Shown: positions 24,277 to 37,410, counted from the stretch's first letter. The stretch: DNA of 64,000 bases from Fistularia commersonii (GCA_037954325.1 JBBMNZ010000009.1:7980001-8044000), one strand, 5' to 3'. A program made the numbers and translations. Notes: a model not told the origin generated them from the sequence alone.

Positions 24277-25087
24277 GTGAGGAATGGACCATGATGTTTG
24301 CAGATGACATTGTGACCTGTAGTGAGAGCAGAGAACAGGTTGAGGAAATTCTAGAGAGTTGGAGTTATTCTGGAAAGGAGACGAATGAAAGTTAGTCGCA
24401 GCAAGACAGAGTAAGTGTGTGTGAATGACACGAACTCGGGAGGAACGGTGAGGATACAGCGAGTGGAGATCAAGAAGTTGGAGGATTTCAGGTATTTGGG
24501 GTCAACAGTCCAGAGCAACAGAGAGTGTGGAAAAGAGGTGAGAAGATGGGTACAAGAGGGCTAGAATGGGTGGAAAAAAAGTGTCAGGGGTACAAAGAGA
24601 TAGAAGGCTATCAGCCAGAATGAAAGGAAAGGTGTACAAGACAGTGGTGGGACCAGCGATGCTGTATGGCCTAGAAACAGTTCCAATGACAAAAAGACAG
24701 GAGGGAGAGCTAGAGGTCGCAGAGAAGAAGATGCTAAGGTTCTCTTTGGGAGTGACCAGGATGGAGAGGATCAGGAATGAGTCTTTCAGAGGTACGGCTC
24801 ATGTTAGATGTTTTGGAGAAAAGGTCAGAGAAGCCAGACTGAGATGGTTCGATCATGTACAAAGGAGGGATAGTGCATATCTCGGTAGACAGATGCTGGA
24901 ATTGGAGCTGCCAGGCAGGAGGTCTCGAGGAAGACCAAAGAGAAGATTTATGGACGTAGTGAGAGAGGATATGAAGGTAGTTGGTGTGAGAGAGGAGGAT
25001 ACGGAGAATAGGGTTAGATAGAGAAGGTTGATTCGCTATGGCGACCCCTGAAGGGAAAAGCTGAAAGGAGATGAGGAAGAAGAAGAT
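24277..25087 (+). mobile_element. RTE-like non-LTR retrotransposon, 5'-truncated copy 2
   Basis: The copy begins inside the reverse transcriptase at TGGACCATGATGTTTGCAGA; with a frameshift this is W-T-M-M-F-A-D-D, the catalytic FADD box. It runs to the normal 3' end: GGCGACCCCTGAAGGGAAAA followed by a GAA/GAAGAA tail. A 151-codon stretch (24566-25021) is open and encodes the conserved C-terminal domain: GKVYKTVVGPAMLYGLETV, KKMLRFSLGVTRMERIRN, EARLRWFDHVQRRDS, then GRRSRGRPKRRFMDVVRED. It is the same family as the 11.4-13.2 kb copy, and the two overlap across about 24280-24640. It is inactive for lack of endonuclease and most of the RT. Typical 5' truncation from incomplete reverse transcription. 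Confidence 0.9.
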
Positions 25088-26999
25088 ATGAGCATATTTT
25101 ATAGAATCACAGATATTAAGAGGCAATCTTGATCTATATTCACCTCACTCAGAAACTGCATACATATGAAGCCTCATGGATACGGAGTCTGAATGGAATT
25201 TTTAACAAGGTAAGCGACATCGGTTGTCCAATGGTTAATTTCTGAACTAATGTACATTTGTTTATATTTAGTATTAATTTGATGAGTATGAATAATGAAA
25301 GCATTTTAAGAATGTTGATTATATTAAATCAAGTATCAGATTTATATATAATGTGATGCTTAAATGGAAGGTTTGAACTTACTGCAAATATCATCAGTGA
25401 CATTAATCCATTCATTAAGAGGACCAGGGCCACCAGCATCTCCATACTCTGTGACTTTTTATGTTGTTGTTTTTTTCCTGCCCAACTATCGACAAAAAAT
25501 ATTTAAAATATTTCTTAATTGATTCCTCTCAGCCATTTATATCTCAATACTAAATATTATCTGGAAATTGGATTTGCTCATCTGACACTGCAACTGTTTT
25601 AAACTGTTCAATTATACATTATGAGAGAAATTGGTTTAATAGCGCACTCACAAAGAAATGAACACTGGGATGAGGAAACAAGAAAGAGTGACTTAGTATT
25701 CAAAGTGGACCAGAGAACCAACCAGCTTGCAATGATTTATGAGGGTGAATATGTGGTGTTAGTGCTTGAGAGGAAAAATCTGCCCTCTCAGTTTAACGGT
25801 GATCTGAATGCAGTTCAGTGTTCCACACTAAGTAAAATACACTACAGAATTGTGCTAAATACTGTTTCCAGCCTATCAAAGGGAGCTTTTGGATTACAGA
25901 GACATATGTGGTACCCTGAGACATTGCAATGTGAATACTACAACAAACTTCAAAGTGGCAGTTGTGCATGTTCCAATGGCACAAACACTTGGGATCCACA
26001 GAAATCAAGAGAAAAAAAGAAAAGACAAGTAAAGAAAAGAAAGAAACAAATCCCCTGCATAGAAATAAGCCTGCATTCAAAAACATTCAATGGGCTGTAT
26101 TAGGATAATCATGCTGACAGCAAAAAGTGTCCAGGCTTTTATCTGCATTTACTGGTTTCTGTTTTCTACTTTTGACGGATGAAGTCAGGTGTTTCTGCTT
26201 GGGGTTATAATCACATGAACATATTATTACAACACTGTTGTTCTGCTGACATTGTGTTTATGCGATAGGTGTTTGCATTTTTTGTAGTTGTTGGTGTTGG
26301 CGTATTATTTTGTGCATCTCCTCTGACAGTTTGCATTTCATAATATTTCACAGAATGCAGAAAGCTTGGTATTCCCCTTCTCTTTTATATTAATGTCTCC
26401 CTCTTGCTCTTTCTCAGTGTGTGTAACATAGTTTTCATCTTTTTTGCATTGTATCTGGGGGGTAGTCAGGCAGAAGAATTCATCATCTTAATACACCATG
26501 TTTAAGCATTTGTTAAAAAAACCTCACTGAGCATTTTTTTAAAGACATTATGGTTGTAATATTTCTGCTTTGGGTGCCTCGGGCAAACTCTGAGGCCGGT
26601 CAAAGAGCATCATTGAAAAGCATGAAATCAAGTGGTATCTGGTGGAACTCCCTGATATGAAAGCAGTGAGTGTTTGAGAAAACTGTTCTAGTTGGGGGAG
26701 AGGTCCCACACACACACACATGCTCACACATTTTGAATTTAATCAAAACTTCCCAGTGTATAAAGATTTTCCAAGACTTTAAAATGATTACATGCATATT
26801 ACAAGAACATTGATCGGCAGAAAAAAAAACCAATATTGTCAAGTGCAAGCCAATGTACATATTTGTTTCTTAGGATGCCAATTCGCAGCTTGTAAGGCAT
26901 GCTAGTCCTTGGAGCAAAAATATATTTTTTAATGCTGTACAGCACATCATATACTTTTTCTGAATACTTAATCATAACATCTATTGCATAGTGTTAGCC
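25088..26999. other. Intergenic, no gene seen
   Basis: AT-rich sequence. A 160-codon open frame at 25621-26103 is long for the local composition but has a lysine-rich, low-complexity end and no recognisable domain. A short CA tract lies at about 26706-26720. No further feature is supported. Confidence 0.55.
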
Positions 27000-28580
27000 G
27001 GTCGGTAGCTGGAGCAGGGGACCGAGGAGGTCTGATCCTCGGCTGCAGAAGCTGGATCTGGGAACATGGACTGTCACCCCTCTGGGGAGGAAGGAGCCAG
27101 AGCTGGTGTGCCAGGCTGAGAGATTCCGACTAGATGTAGTCAAACTCACCTGGATGTATTGCAAGTGTATTTGCAGTCCCTATGTCCTCTATTGTAAGTC
27201 GCTTTGGATAAAACCGTCTGCCAAATGCAATGTAATGTAATGGATGCACAGTGTGGGGTTCTGGAACCAGGCCTTTTGAAAGGGCCTGGACTCTTTTTTT
27301 GTTCCAAGCTGGTGTGGGCATATTCATTGCCCCCCATATCGGTCCTTGCACATTGGGGTTCACCTGGTGGACGAGAGGGTAGCCTCCCTCTGCCTTCAGG
27401 TGGGGGGACAGGCTCTGACCGTTGTTTGTGGCTTTGCACCCTACAACAGCCCAGTTTACCCACCCTTCTTGGGATCCCTAGAGGCGCTGCAAGAGAGCGC
27501 TCCTACCAGAACTCCCTCATTCTACTGGGAGACTTCAATGCCCACGTGGGCAACGATAGTTGGGAAGGGCGTGATTGGGAGGAGCAGACCCCCCGATCTG
27601 AACCCAAGCACTGTTTTGCCATTGGACTCCAATGCTCATCATGGATGGTCCATAACAAACACCATGTCAGGCATAAAGGTATCCAAATATGCCCTTGGCA
27701 CCAAACACCTTGTGGTCGTATCATTGGTCTTGCGGCTGCATGTCCTGGACGTGAAGAGAGGGAAGAAGCTGTGAAGTGGTCACCACCTGGTGGTGAGCTG
27801 GCTCCAATGGTAGGGGAGAATGTCAGTCAGACCTAGCAGACCCAAATGTAACATGAGGGTCTGCATGAGTTTCAACTCCCACCTCCAGCAGAACTACAAC
27901 AGAATCAGCAGCTCCAAATCCGAGACCAAGGTGCTCAAACGGAAATGGGTGGAATGCCCACTCCGGGTTGGGGAAGAGTTCCTTTCCCATGTGGAAGAGT
28001 ACATGTACTTGTGAGTGAGGGAGGGATGGAGCGGCAGATCAAGAGGGAGATTGGTGCGGCGTCTGCGCACACTACCGGTCTGCTGTGATGAAGAGGGAGC
28101 TAAGTCAAAAGGAGAAGTGCTCAATTTACCAGTCGATCTATGTTACCACCCTCATCTATGGTCACAAGCCGCGGGTAGTGACTGAAAGAATGAGATCTAG
28201 GATATATGCGATCGAAATGAGTTTCCTCCACAGGATGGCCCCTTAGAGATAGAGTGAGAAGTTTGTTCAATCGTGAGGAGCTTGGGGTAGAGCCGCTGCT
28301 CCTTCGCATAGAGAGAAGTCAGATGAGGTGGCTCAGGCATCTGGTCAGGATGCTTCCTGGACGTCCCTCGGGGGAGGTATTCTGGACATGTCCATCTGGA
28401 AGGAGACCACAGGGGACACCCAAGACATGCTATGTCTCCAGGCTGGCCTGGAAATGCCTTGGGGCCCCCCCAAAAGGAGCTGGACCATGTGGCGGGGGAG
28501 AGGGAGGCCTGGACCTCACTACTCTGGCTGCTGCCCCTGCAACCTGACTCCGGATAAGCGGAGGAAGATGGATGGATGGT
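27000..28580 (+). mobile_element. APE-class LINE, internally deleted copy (plus strand)
   Basis: Residues of the apurinic-type endonuclease are readable: ERVASLCLQVGGQALTVVCG, the hallmark LLGDFNAHVGND (about 27522-27557), and TPCGR, a remnant of the TLGRRSMID block. After FNSHLQQNYNRIS the sequence jumps directly to the end of the RT (SSKSETKVLKRKWVECPL). Most of the RT is therefore deleted near 27908. The C-terminal region follows (REELGVEPLLLRIERSQMRW from about 28276; RMLPGRPSGEVFWTCPSGRR). The 3' end is GGATAAGCGGAGGAAGATGG then ATGGATGG. Stops and frameshifts make it dead. An 84-bp SINE-tail insertion sits at 27157-27240. I recognise the family as abundant in fish but do not assign a clade. 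Confidence 0.88.
27157..27240 (+). mobile_element. 84-bp SINE-tail insertion with 6-bp target duplication, nested in the LINE
   Basis: The insert contains TTGTAAGTCGCTTTGGATAA then AACCGTCTGCCAAATG and ends in AATGTAATGTAA, the well-known conserved tail of several fish SINEs. TGGATG lies immediately before it (27151-27156) and immediately after it (27241-27246). The related LINE copy at 56.3-57.6 kb reads straight through this point (sense CACCTTGATGCACAGCGTGG), so the insertion is defined by comparison within the window. It is a 5'-truncated retro-insertion. Confidence 0.88.
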
Positions 28581-30514
28581 GTTATTTAATTTCTTCTTTA
28601 TAGCCGAACTGTCATTGTTCATGGTGTGATTTAGTAATGAGTTCCATTCAGTGATGGTGCTTTGATTGAAAGTGGACTTGACAGGAATTGTTGATGTTCA
28701 TTGAGGTGTTGCCTCGTAATAGAAACCCATTTTAGCCACATCGTGGCTAAATACAAGTTGCAGCTTATTAAAATGCCTAGTCATTTTGATTCCTTTCAAT
28801 AATTTCTTACCTTGAGAAAGGTCTACTGTAAGGATTAGGTGGCTATGTTAATGCTGTACTGTACATTGTCTAATAATCGGTATACATTAACTTCATTCAA
28901 GTATACATGTGCGTATAAATGTATTTTACATACTACTTTCAAAGTAAGATTTATTATGCACATTTCATGTAAAAAGTCAACTGTATACCAAAATGCAATT
29001 TCTTTGCCTTGTTTACAGTCTGTATGCTGGACAAACCGAAATGTACCTATGTGCATGAAAATGAAATGAGACTGGATTATAATCAGGCTGCTTAACTGTT
29101 TGCTTCATCAATTTAGTCCACTGGGTTTGTGCAAGAGCCATTAAAGCCAAATGAATGTCATCTGGGGGGACAAAATAATGTCGACACCAAACAGCTGAGT
29201 GACTCTGTGTTCTATGTTTTATAAATGCATTAAAAAGAGAGTCATGACACAGATTTAATATTGTATTTGTCTTCTGATGCAAATCAACGTTTCAGAAGAA
29301 GTGACCTAATTTCTGTATACAATCTCTGCAATGTGGATTATTTTGAAACACTTTTCTATAAAAAGGAATAAAAGAATTGGTTTCTAGCAAAGTCTGTTAT
29401 AGTCATCAAGTTAAATTATTGATCAGAGTCTTTGGGTATTCATTACATTGAGCATTTACAAAACTCAAATAATAATATATTTTTGGTATGCGCAGTAATG
29501 TCACTTTACAGACACATTGTTTGGGCTAATATCGCTTTGTTAAGTCAATCTTGTGTAAATAGGTAAGATTAAAATTTGATCTAAGCACAGCACGGCGACC
29601 AGCACACCTGTCTTATTTCTTATATTGGTAGATAAGTGTATTCTTAACAGGCAATGAGTCAGTTACCACGTAAGACGACTGTCTCAGTGATCAAACTTAT
29701 GAGGGCAGCAAATGAAGCAGGTGAGACAGGGACACATCTTTTTCAGAACCAGGAGATCAAGCAGAAGAAACACAGGAAAAGCTCAGGTATTGACTCAGGT
29801 ATAAAGCTGAATAAACTCAGGTACTGACTCTGGCAATAACAGAGTTGATGAATTTGAGGTTAGTGTTTAACTGGTGTTATACTGGCCTTAAAGATTTTTT
29901 TCAAACCCACTTGGTCTACATTTAACCATTAATGCCTTGCTTAAGTGTTTCAAATAACTTGTCAGTTTAAGTCATAAACCCTTGCTGTATTCAAATTTCA
30001 AAAACCATTAATTCCAAATCAAAATTACTTGATATTCTCACAATAAAACCAGCCAGTTTCAAGTCAACTCATTCCATGTCTGACAGGCCATTACATTCAA
30101 TTCGCCATAAAAACAAAGCTTGTCTCTCTATTCTCCTGCAAAAACACTCTTCAACTATTCAAAAACATCTTCTTGGCTCCTGCTTCTCTGGGCAGATATA
30201 TGTTGTATATGTAAGACTTTGAAATTGTGCCTCACACAGCTCTTTCATTTACTAGCTATTTTATATCGGCATTACTTAGTCTTTGTGAAAACAGTATCTC
30301 TTTTCTTGTTTGTTTGTTTTACTATTCTCATTGTATAGAAAGCGGGGCAGCAAATATGTTGTTTTTTACTGTACAGTACATAAGTACTGCTGAACTGAGT
30401 GATTGAGATGATGCAAGTCAGCACATACTCACTGCAACCTAACCTCATTAATGGCACAGGTCTGACTCTAATCAACGTCTTGAGGCATCTTGAGGTTCAC
30501 TGTATGCGACCAAA

Positions 30515-30515
<1 letters not shown>
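28581..30515. other. Intergenic, no gene seen
   Basis: AT-rich DNA, no recognised coding exon or repeat family. Several open frames of 60-90 codons have no similarity. Confidence 0.6.
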
Positions 30516-30552
<37 letters not shown>

Positions 30553-30582
30553 GTGTGTGCGTGTGTGTGTGTGTGTGTGTGT
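30516..30582. repeat. (GT)n microsatellite
   Basis: TG/GT dinucleotides with two GC interruptions. Confidence 0.97.
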
Positions 30583-31848
30583 CTATCTGTATTGATCCTC
30601 CCTATGTTAAAGCTATGCATATGTTTTTTTTTCATTGAATGTGAAGTGAATATCCCCCCACTGTGAGTTTCTTTCGTTCTTTCTTTTTTGTATTCTTTCT
30701 TTCAAGAAATGCCTAGCTGACTTTAATGAGATGCTGCAAGCCACCCTGTATTGCAGTGCAACCTAACCACCCTTGATGATAATGTTATACTGTATATCTC
30801 TTGTTTGATTTTGTCAGTTATTGTGTGTCCACACTGCTGACCCTTTAGAAAAGGATTCCATTTGTTTTTTTCATCACAATTCATGTAACATGAGGATTAA
30901 ATTAGATTTCTAAAACATCACCAAATTGCTACCTATTGGTGATGTGTCACTGTCTTCACCACTCACTTGTCAATACCTTGATGAACTAATAAGGCAAAAT
31001 GACAACGCACAATTTCATGATTATATTTGAACAGTGTATCGTCTTGTAAATTATGGTTCTACTTTCAGTGAGTAAACAACTGTTGAAAGGAATGTTATGT
31101 CCACCCAATCCATCATGCTGCACTGCAGTTTGACGGTAATCCCATGTTTCTGACGACTCGTGATCAGTTTGAGGTTGAAATCAATGGAAGCTGACTGTCT
31201 CTACTTTCCCCCCTTTAAATACTGGGCTTTCTGGGGGATCAATGACCAAACCAGAGGCAGTTGCATGATCCAATTACACATGTGTTCCAGCATGCATCCA
31301 TCTTGCAAGCTGGTTTGCACATAGAAGCATCAACCACCTCACTAAGTTCAACAAAAGACAGGGAAAAAGAAAAAGAGACCCCAATGTACGCATTGGATCA
31401 CATTTTACAGAGTAATAGGCAGGTATCCTCACTGGAGATTCACTCTCCAACACTCAGCTTCATGTTGATTTTGGGGAAGAAAGATGTGAAAATCTTCTAA
31501 AGAAAATCTATGTATTTCAATAGGCTTGTGCATATGCAAAGTTTCATGTAGTCAAATAACATTTATTGATGTGTCATTGAATGTAATCAAGGTAAGAATT
31601 AAACTCTACCATCTCATAGTTGGTATTTCACAGCAATGGTCTATGTAGTTCACCAAATGTGTGAATGATTGATCAAACACTTTGTCAATCCAAAGACAGA
31701 CAGAATTCAAAAGCATTTTCTCCTTTGGTATGAATCCACCATAATCTACCTACCTACACAATCCATCTAGTTTTATTAAGCTTTAAATGTAAATCAGTTG
31801 GTAAATATCCACTTCAGGTTATAAATAAGGGAAGATGAAGGTTCTTGT

Positions 31849-31852
<4 letters not shown>
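30583..31852. other. Intergenic, no gene seen
   Basis: Unique-looking sequence with a T-rich TTCTTTC tract near 30670-30705. The 79-codon frame at 31261-31500 has no recognised product. Confidence 0.6.
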
Positions 31853-31925
<73 letters not shown>

Positions 31926-31975
31926 TGTGTGTGTCTGTGTCTGTGTCTGTGTGTCTGTGTCTGTGTGTTTGTGTA
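31853..31975. repeat. Long (GT)n/(TCTG)n microsatellite
   Basis: About 70 bp of pure GT passing into GTCTGT variants. It can form Z-DNA. Confidence 0.97.
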
Positions 31976-34500
31976 TAAACTTTGTATAATAACCTTCTTT
32001 GAACCAGTAAAGTCACTGCTGCTGGAGTGTAGGTTTAAGGCATTTCCACTGCCTTTACTTTCAGACAAGAGCAATTTCTTTCCAAAGCAAGAATAATGGG
32101 TGTTATACTACACTTACACCAGAATCAGTCTCATTCATTCCCCCTGAACCCAACAACCCTCTAAAGACACCAAAGAGGAGAGGAAATATTGCTGTTTGGT
32201 ATACTGTATGCAAATGTGAAATGTTAGTTTAACAGAAAACGAGGCAAGAGTTTGCCTACATATGTATTTTTTGCCTTTCCTTGAAAAGAATTTCTCATCT
32301 GCAAGCAGTTGGGAACCATTCAAATACATGTTATGCAATTAAAACAAATGTGAAACTGAGATCGTTTACACACGTTCTGTAACAATAAGGAAAACAGAGA
32401 TAATTGTGACACGGAAAGAGAAAATTATAAACCGACTTAGTTTTGACATTTTTTGAAAGCCCTAAAACTAACCTACACATGAAGCAACATACTAACTGAT
32501 TATGTTGATTAGATATGCAGCCCCCAAAATGGCCTGCAGGTCAATATTAATGGTGGGTAGCGTACGTAATCAACCTTGAACCTTCAAACAGTTTAATTTA
32601 TTTTCAAGTCCAATATTCTTTCAGTGGGCAACACTGCCACTAGAGTAAATCAACATAACTGCAGAGTAGCCTCCTCACAACTTTTTCCCCCAATGGGAAA
32701 GTGATGTTCCTGTAGTTGACATCTTCATATATCAGTTCTGTCTGCTATCAGACTGCCTGACCGACTCAGATATGCGATGACAGATCCCCATCATATGCTG
32801 GTGTGCAGGTGGCTGGCAGTGACAGATGTTTTCAATATAATCTGCTTCTGCTGTACTCTAAATGCATTCTTCATCTTTGTAACATCTTCATCGAAATTTT
32901 AGTAATTTCTCTGAGATTGTAAATTGAATGGGTTTAAGAACAAGGTAATGTTAGATGGATTCTGACAATCTAACTTTATAGTACAACACAGCACCTAAGA
33001 TGACAGTGACAGCATGTAGAATTATATCAAACCAGCAAGCAGCTTATTCAACTGCTTCAAAGTTGCAGGCTAAGTCAATTTTCAGTGTGATGATTATCAG
33101 GCCAGGAACCGCGGATTGCTCACTTTCAGACTCCTAATGTAATTTGTCCAAGCATATGCAGGATTCAGTGCCATTTTACCCCTGTTTTTCATTTATCCAC
33201 ATCTGCTTAATACGAATAAAAATAAGAGGGGTTTTCTGCAGTACAATTAGAGGACTGAGATACCATGCAAACAGTATTTTATCAGAGTTTTGAACATTCA
33301 TTCAAAGCCAAGCAGGCAACAGAAAAGTAATTTGCATCACATTGCATCATTAGCATCCTTTTCTCATCTTTGTATAGTGAGATAGTTGAACAGAAAACTG
33401 TAACTGTAAATTATATTGAAAAATTGGACTGACTTTTTCCGATGATTTTTTTTGGTTGATTGCAACCAAAGTATGCGCCAGTAAGTAAAATTGCAAGCCA
33501 TTTGCAGGGTATGTGATCTTTTTCTAAGCTCCATCTTTCCTTTGTTCTGTGCCACAGGTTTGGAGTAAGCAAAGTTTATATGTGTTTATGAGAGAACTTA
33601 CATTAAAATTCATTTGGGTGCTTATACTTGACTACATGACTGTAAAGTGAATGAAAGTAAATCCCCTAATTCACTGAGAATGGATTGTTTTTTTTTCCAA
33701 GAGATGATCACATGGATGGTGTTGATAAATCCAGCCATGCCCATGTCACTGAATGGCTTCTTTTGCTGGTTTACAATGAACAAACCAACAATTATGTGGC
33801 TTCATGAATCTTTACCATCAAGTTGCCATATCAGTCAGCCCAGCTATTTGTTTGGTGTTGCATTTTGTGTGTATGCTTTTGACGTGGAGGCCCCAACCCT
33901 GTGGAAAAAAAAAGGATGTTTTCGATTCTTCACAAAATTACTGTTGAGATTGTTTTATCTATTTATGTGTCTGTTTTTATTGTAAAAAAATAAACAAATA
34001 AAAAGCTAACAACAACACAACAGCAATTGAGAAATCAAAGCCCAATGATAAAATGATGATTTGACATGAACAGATCAGAACATCAAGAATCAAGGCAAGA
34101 TAGGAAGTGAGATTGAACACCAAATATCTTGATTGATATATGATTCTTAACACCTTGTAGAAGAACTGATAACAAACTTTGTGAGGAAAATGGTAGGACA
34201 TGAAAGATGTTGAAATGGAAAAAAATGCACAATTTGATGCAAGCAGCTTTTCAAATTGGAATTCTGAGATAATTTTTATAATTTGAAGGTATCATTTACA
34301 TAATCTTTTATTGACTAAATTTGGTGTTTTATGGCTAACATGCTAAATGAACTAGACAAAGTGATCTAAGTTCAAACTAAAAACTTGGCAGACAGTTTAT
34401 TGCCATGTTTGAATCTAATCAAGCTGGAAACATAACAAGATACAATCTGGATGCAACACATTTTAATGTGATTGCTGCTCTGACATGTTCTTTTGATATA
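31976..34500. other. Intergenic, no gene seen
   Basis: AT-rich with some complex patches (for example 32515-32830). A 112-codon frame at 33647-33985 is T-rich and hydrophobic at its end and looks like chance. No RNA gene or named repeat was recognised. Confidence 0.55.
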
Positions 34501-34735
34501 ACACATTGGACCCTGCCAACTTTCCTTGTGGTGAGTCTTTCTGCATGTGTGCTCAAACCTCCACATAAGATCCAAAATACTGCTGCTCATCTGGTCTTTA
34601 GCATGCCACCCCACAGCTCATATCTTTCAGACGCACACTCTTTTGAATTATTGCAGTCCTGTGTGTAAATGTGGTTTGAAGACTGGCCTCTCCTGTTTTT
34701 TTCTCATCTTTTCACTGGCAATTTTGGAGTGAGAA
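34501..34735 (+). mobile_element. Possible LINE reverse-transcriptase C-terminal relic
   Basis: One frame reads LSACVLKPPHKIQNTAAHLV followed by FSMPPHSSYLS, which resembles the fish Rex/L2-type LINE signature LPACLLKPLQLIQNAAARLV-FNLPK. Flanking sequence shows little else of the element, and the match is short and degraded. Confidence 0.4.
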
Positions 34736-35859
34736 AACAGGTGTTCTGAATTCCAATCTTTGATGCTTTTGCTGCCTCTATTGCCATCAATAGCCCCCAA
34801 ATGAGCCTCAGTTTTTGGCACTAGCTTCTATTAGAGCATCCCTCTTCCCCTGGGATAAATCAGTGCCAGTGACTCGACATGACCAGGTACAATACGCTTT
34901 ACTGATTGATTACACCAGTGTGATGCTCGCATGGCTTCAGGTGAAAACAACATCACATTGCTTTCCTCAGCCATCTCCATCATAGCTACTTAGCCTGGAG
35001 CTGGCCACAGACATTAAGCATGCCATGATGGCCATGCTGACAGCCACAAGAGCATCTTCCAAGACTCTGTACAGATTAATGGTGAGGCAGTAGATGATGC
35101 ATCAATGTAACTAGTTCAGTATGTTCCATATATCCCTTTGAATCAGATTGGAGCTGATGCTTGCAAAGCTAGACCAGGTAAAACAGCGAGAGATTATCTA
35201 CAGGTAATACTGTTCTCAGAATCAAAACACTGACAAACAAATGATAGTATGCAAACTCAGCAAAACCATACAGAAATGTTGTTTGACAAATTTACTAAAA
35301 TCTTTTTAATTTAGGCAAATCTGAAATAATGAAAGCACACTAAAATGTTGGTCATAATTCATAGACATAGTACGTAAATTATAGCCAGATTTAGCAGATT
35401 TAGATATTTTCACTGCGGAAAAAATACTTTTCCTGCAGTGAGAGGTGGAAGTGCTCATCTTTGCTTTAGGTAACTGGAGACTTCCTGCTTTACTTGACCG
35501 TAAATGATGCAGCTTCAACCTTAAAATCTGTGAGCCAACATTTCCGTGGAAGAGGATGAGCTGACTTCTTGCCACTCATTTGTCTGCTAAATGCTGTTTC
35601 ACAATATAATCTCGGCTTGCCACCTTAAATAGGTGAAGACTGCTCACAGAATATTGCCAGGAAAATAAATATAATTAATATTATCCTTCATTAGACCCTC
35701 TGTCTATCAGAACTGACAAGTGATGGCTACCTTCAGTTAGCTGAATTATAGTCCAGCAACAAGGATGTGGACAAAGAAGTTTATGAGCACAAAAATTTGC
35801 GCTATTCCAACTTGGCAGCTGAGGTGAAGTTGTGAAGTTGGGGTGCAGGGACTTTATAG
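34736..35859. other. Intergenic, no gene seen
   Basis: Mixed-composition sequence with no recognisable gene. Decayed repeat is possible in the first part, next to the LINE relic. Confidence 0.5.
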
Positions 35860-36430
35860 CTAGCTGAATGCAAGGCTCCTTAGGGAGGTTGGAGTCAGGG
35901 GACAGGCACATATGCAAACCATCAGCAAACCATCAAAGAACTATCCAACACTGTGGAAAGAACGAGCCGCTGGCTGTGGCTGCAGAGGAGTGGCACAACC
36001 TGGGCACACAGCTAACTGCGGGACACACATCCAGGCTTGATCAGCCTGTGTTGGACCTGCCTCAGCGGAGGGTGTATTGTGATAAGTGGCTGAAACCCCC
36101 TGTGATGCTGAAGTACATGATAATGTGTCCCACTTGTAAAGCCATGTAGCAGCCATCCCTTGAAGAACTCCCAATTAAAAATGGTGCAAACACTAGGGAT
36201 TGTAACATAAAGTCCTTTCAAAGAACCTTGAAGTCTGCAGTGATCCAGAGGCCGCTGCGAAAGAGCAGCTGACAGTCAGGGAAAGACCAGATGACGGCCT
36301 GGAAAGACTGCTGTCAGGAGGGAATAGACCCTAACGGGGCCAGTGTGGGTTAGCTACCAGCTAACCAGGACTGGTTAGCGTTCCTGGATCCATCCATCAT
36401 TGCTACAAAAAACCTGAAAGAAGAAAACAC
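35860..36430 (+). other. Unidentified coding-like segment, probably a retroelement relic
   Basis: This block is G+C-richer than its surroundings. The 93-codon frame at 35868-36149 reads EEWHNLGTQLTAGHTSRLDQ, then a stretch with YCDKWLKPP and MIMCPTCKAM. The residues look protein-like (W, C and P placed as in a folded domain) rather than like translated AT-rich noise, but I do not recognise the family. No splice sites or start context support a host gene. A decayed mobile element or processed pseudogene is the most likely explanation. Confidence 0.3.
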
Positions 36431-37410
36431 CGCCAGGGTCTGCGAGAACCAGTTTTCAGAAAAGCATGATGATGAAAAGTTTGAATGAGATCTTAGCATT
36501 CAAAATATAGTCCATGTCTCATTGTAAAACCCCATTAGAAAATGCTTTGTTATAAGGAAAACATAAATAAAATATCAAACACCATTTTATGTATTTCCCA
36601 ATACTACTGATAGTGCATTAACAGCAGCTAATCCTGATTGAGATCACTTATAGCCCTCTAACCGTTGACATTTGGCACTCTGACAGTCATTCTTTGTTGC
36701 ATAGAAGGGAGTGTTTTCCCCTTTGTCTCATTCAGAATGGGGTTTCATGCTCAGGGAGAGAAAGAGAAAGTGAGAGATGCTGTCGTGTCACAGAAAAAGG
36801 TCTCACCAGGCAACCTAATATCAGCATCTTGGCCAAATTAACTGGAGAAATGCAGAAAAAGACAGAGACAAAGTCTGAAGTGTAACTATGGTCATTGTTC
36901 AGGTCACACTACTGTGATTTCCTGTGAGTCATTTACCTCTTTAAATTGTTCATTGTGGGTGCACATTGTTTGTGTTGCAATGTGCATTCTAATTAGATAA
37001 AAATCAAATATTCATAACGTAATAAATTTTTTTCCCAGGCAGTACTGCTGTCTCTTCCATCTCTTTAATGATCAACTTGGATGGCTGGGACTTATTAAAC
37101 TATCATTAACATCATAGACCCCTGAGACTATGATAAGAAAAGGGTTCAGCTGACATCAAATTACAAAGGGAGTGGGAAACAGCAATGGAGTTCAAATGCG
37201 CATAGGGAAAGAACAGAAAGGATTGTAAAATCACAATTAATAGCTGAAAATACAAGAGAAATGAAAGTTTTGTTTAGTATGGCAAAAAAAACCTTCAGAT
37301 ATTGAAAGTAGATAGACACAGGGAAGCCCAGATATGCAGAGAAAGGGAGGTCAGGATTGAAATTCAACAGCTCAAGTAAATTTTCACTCAAAAATGAATA
37401 AGGAATCCCA

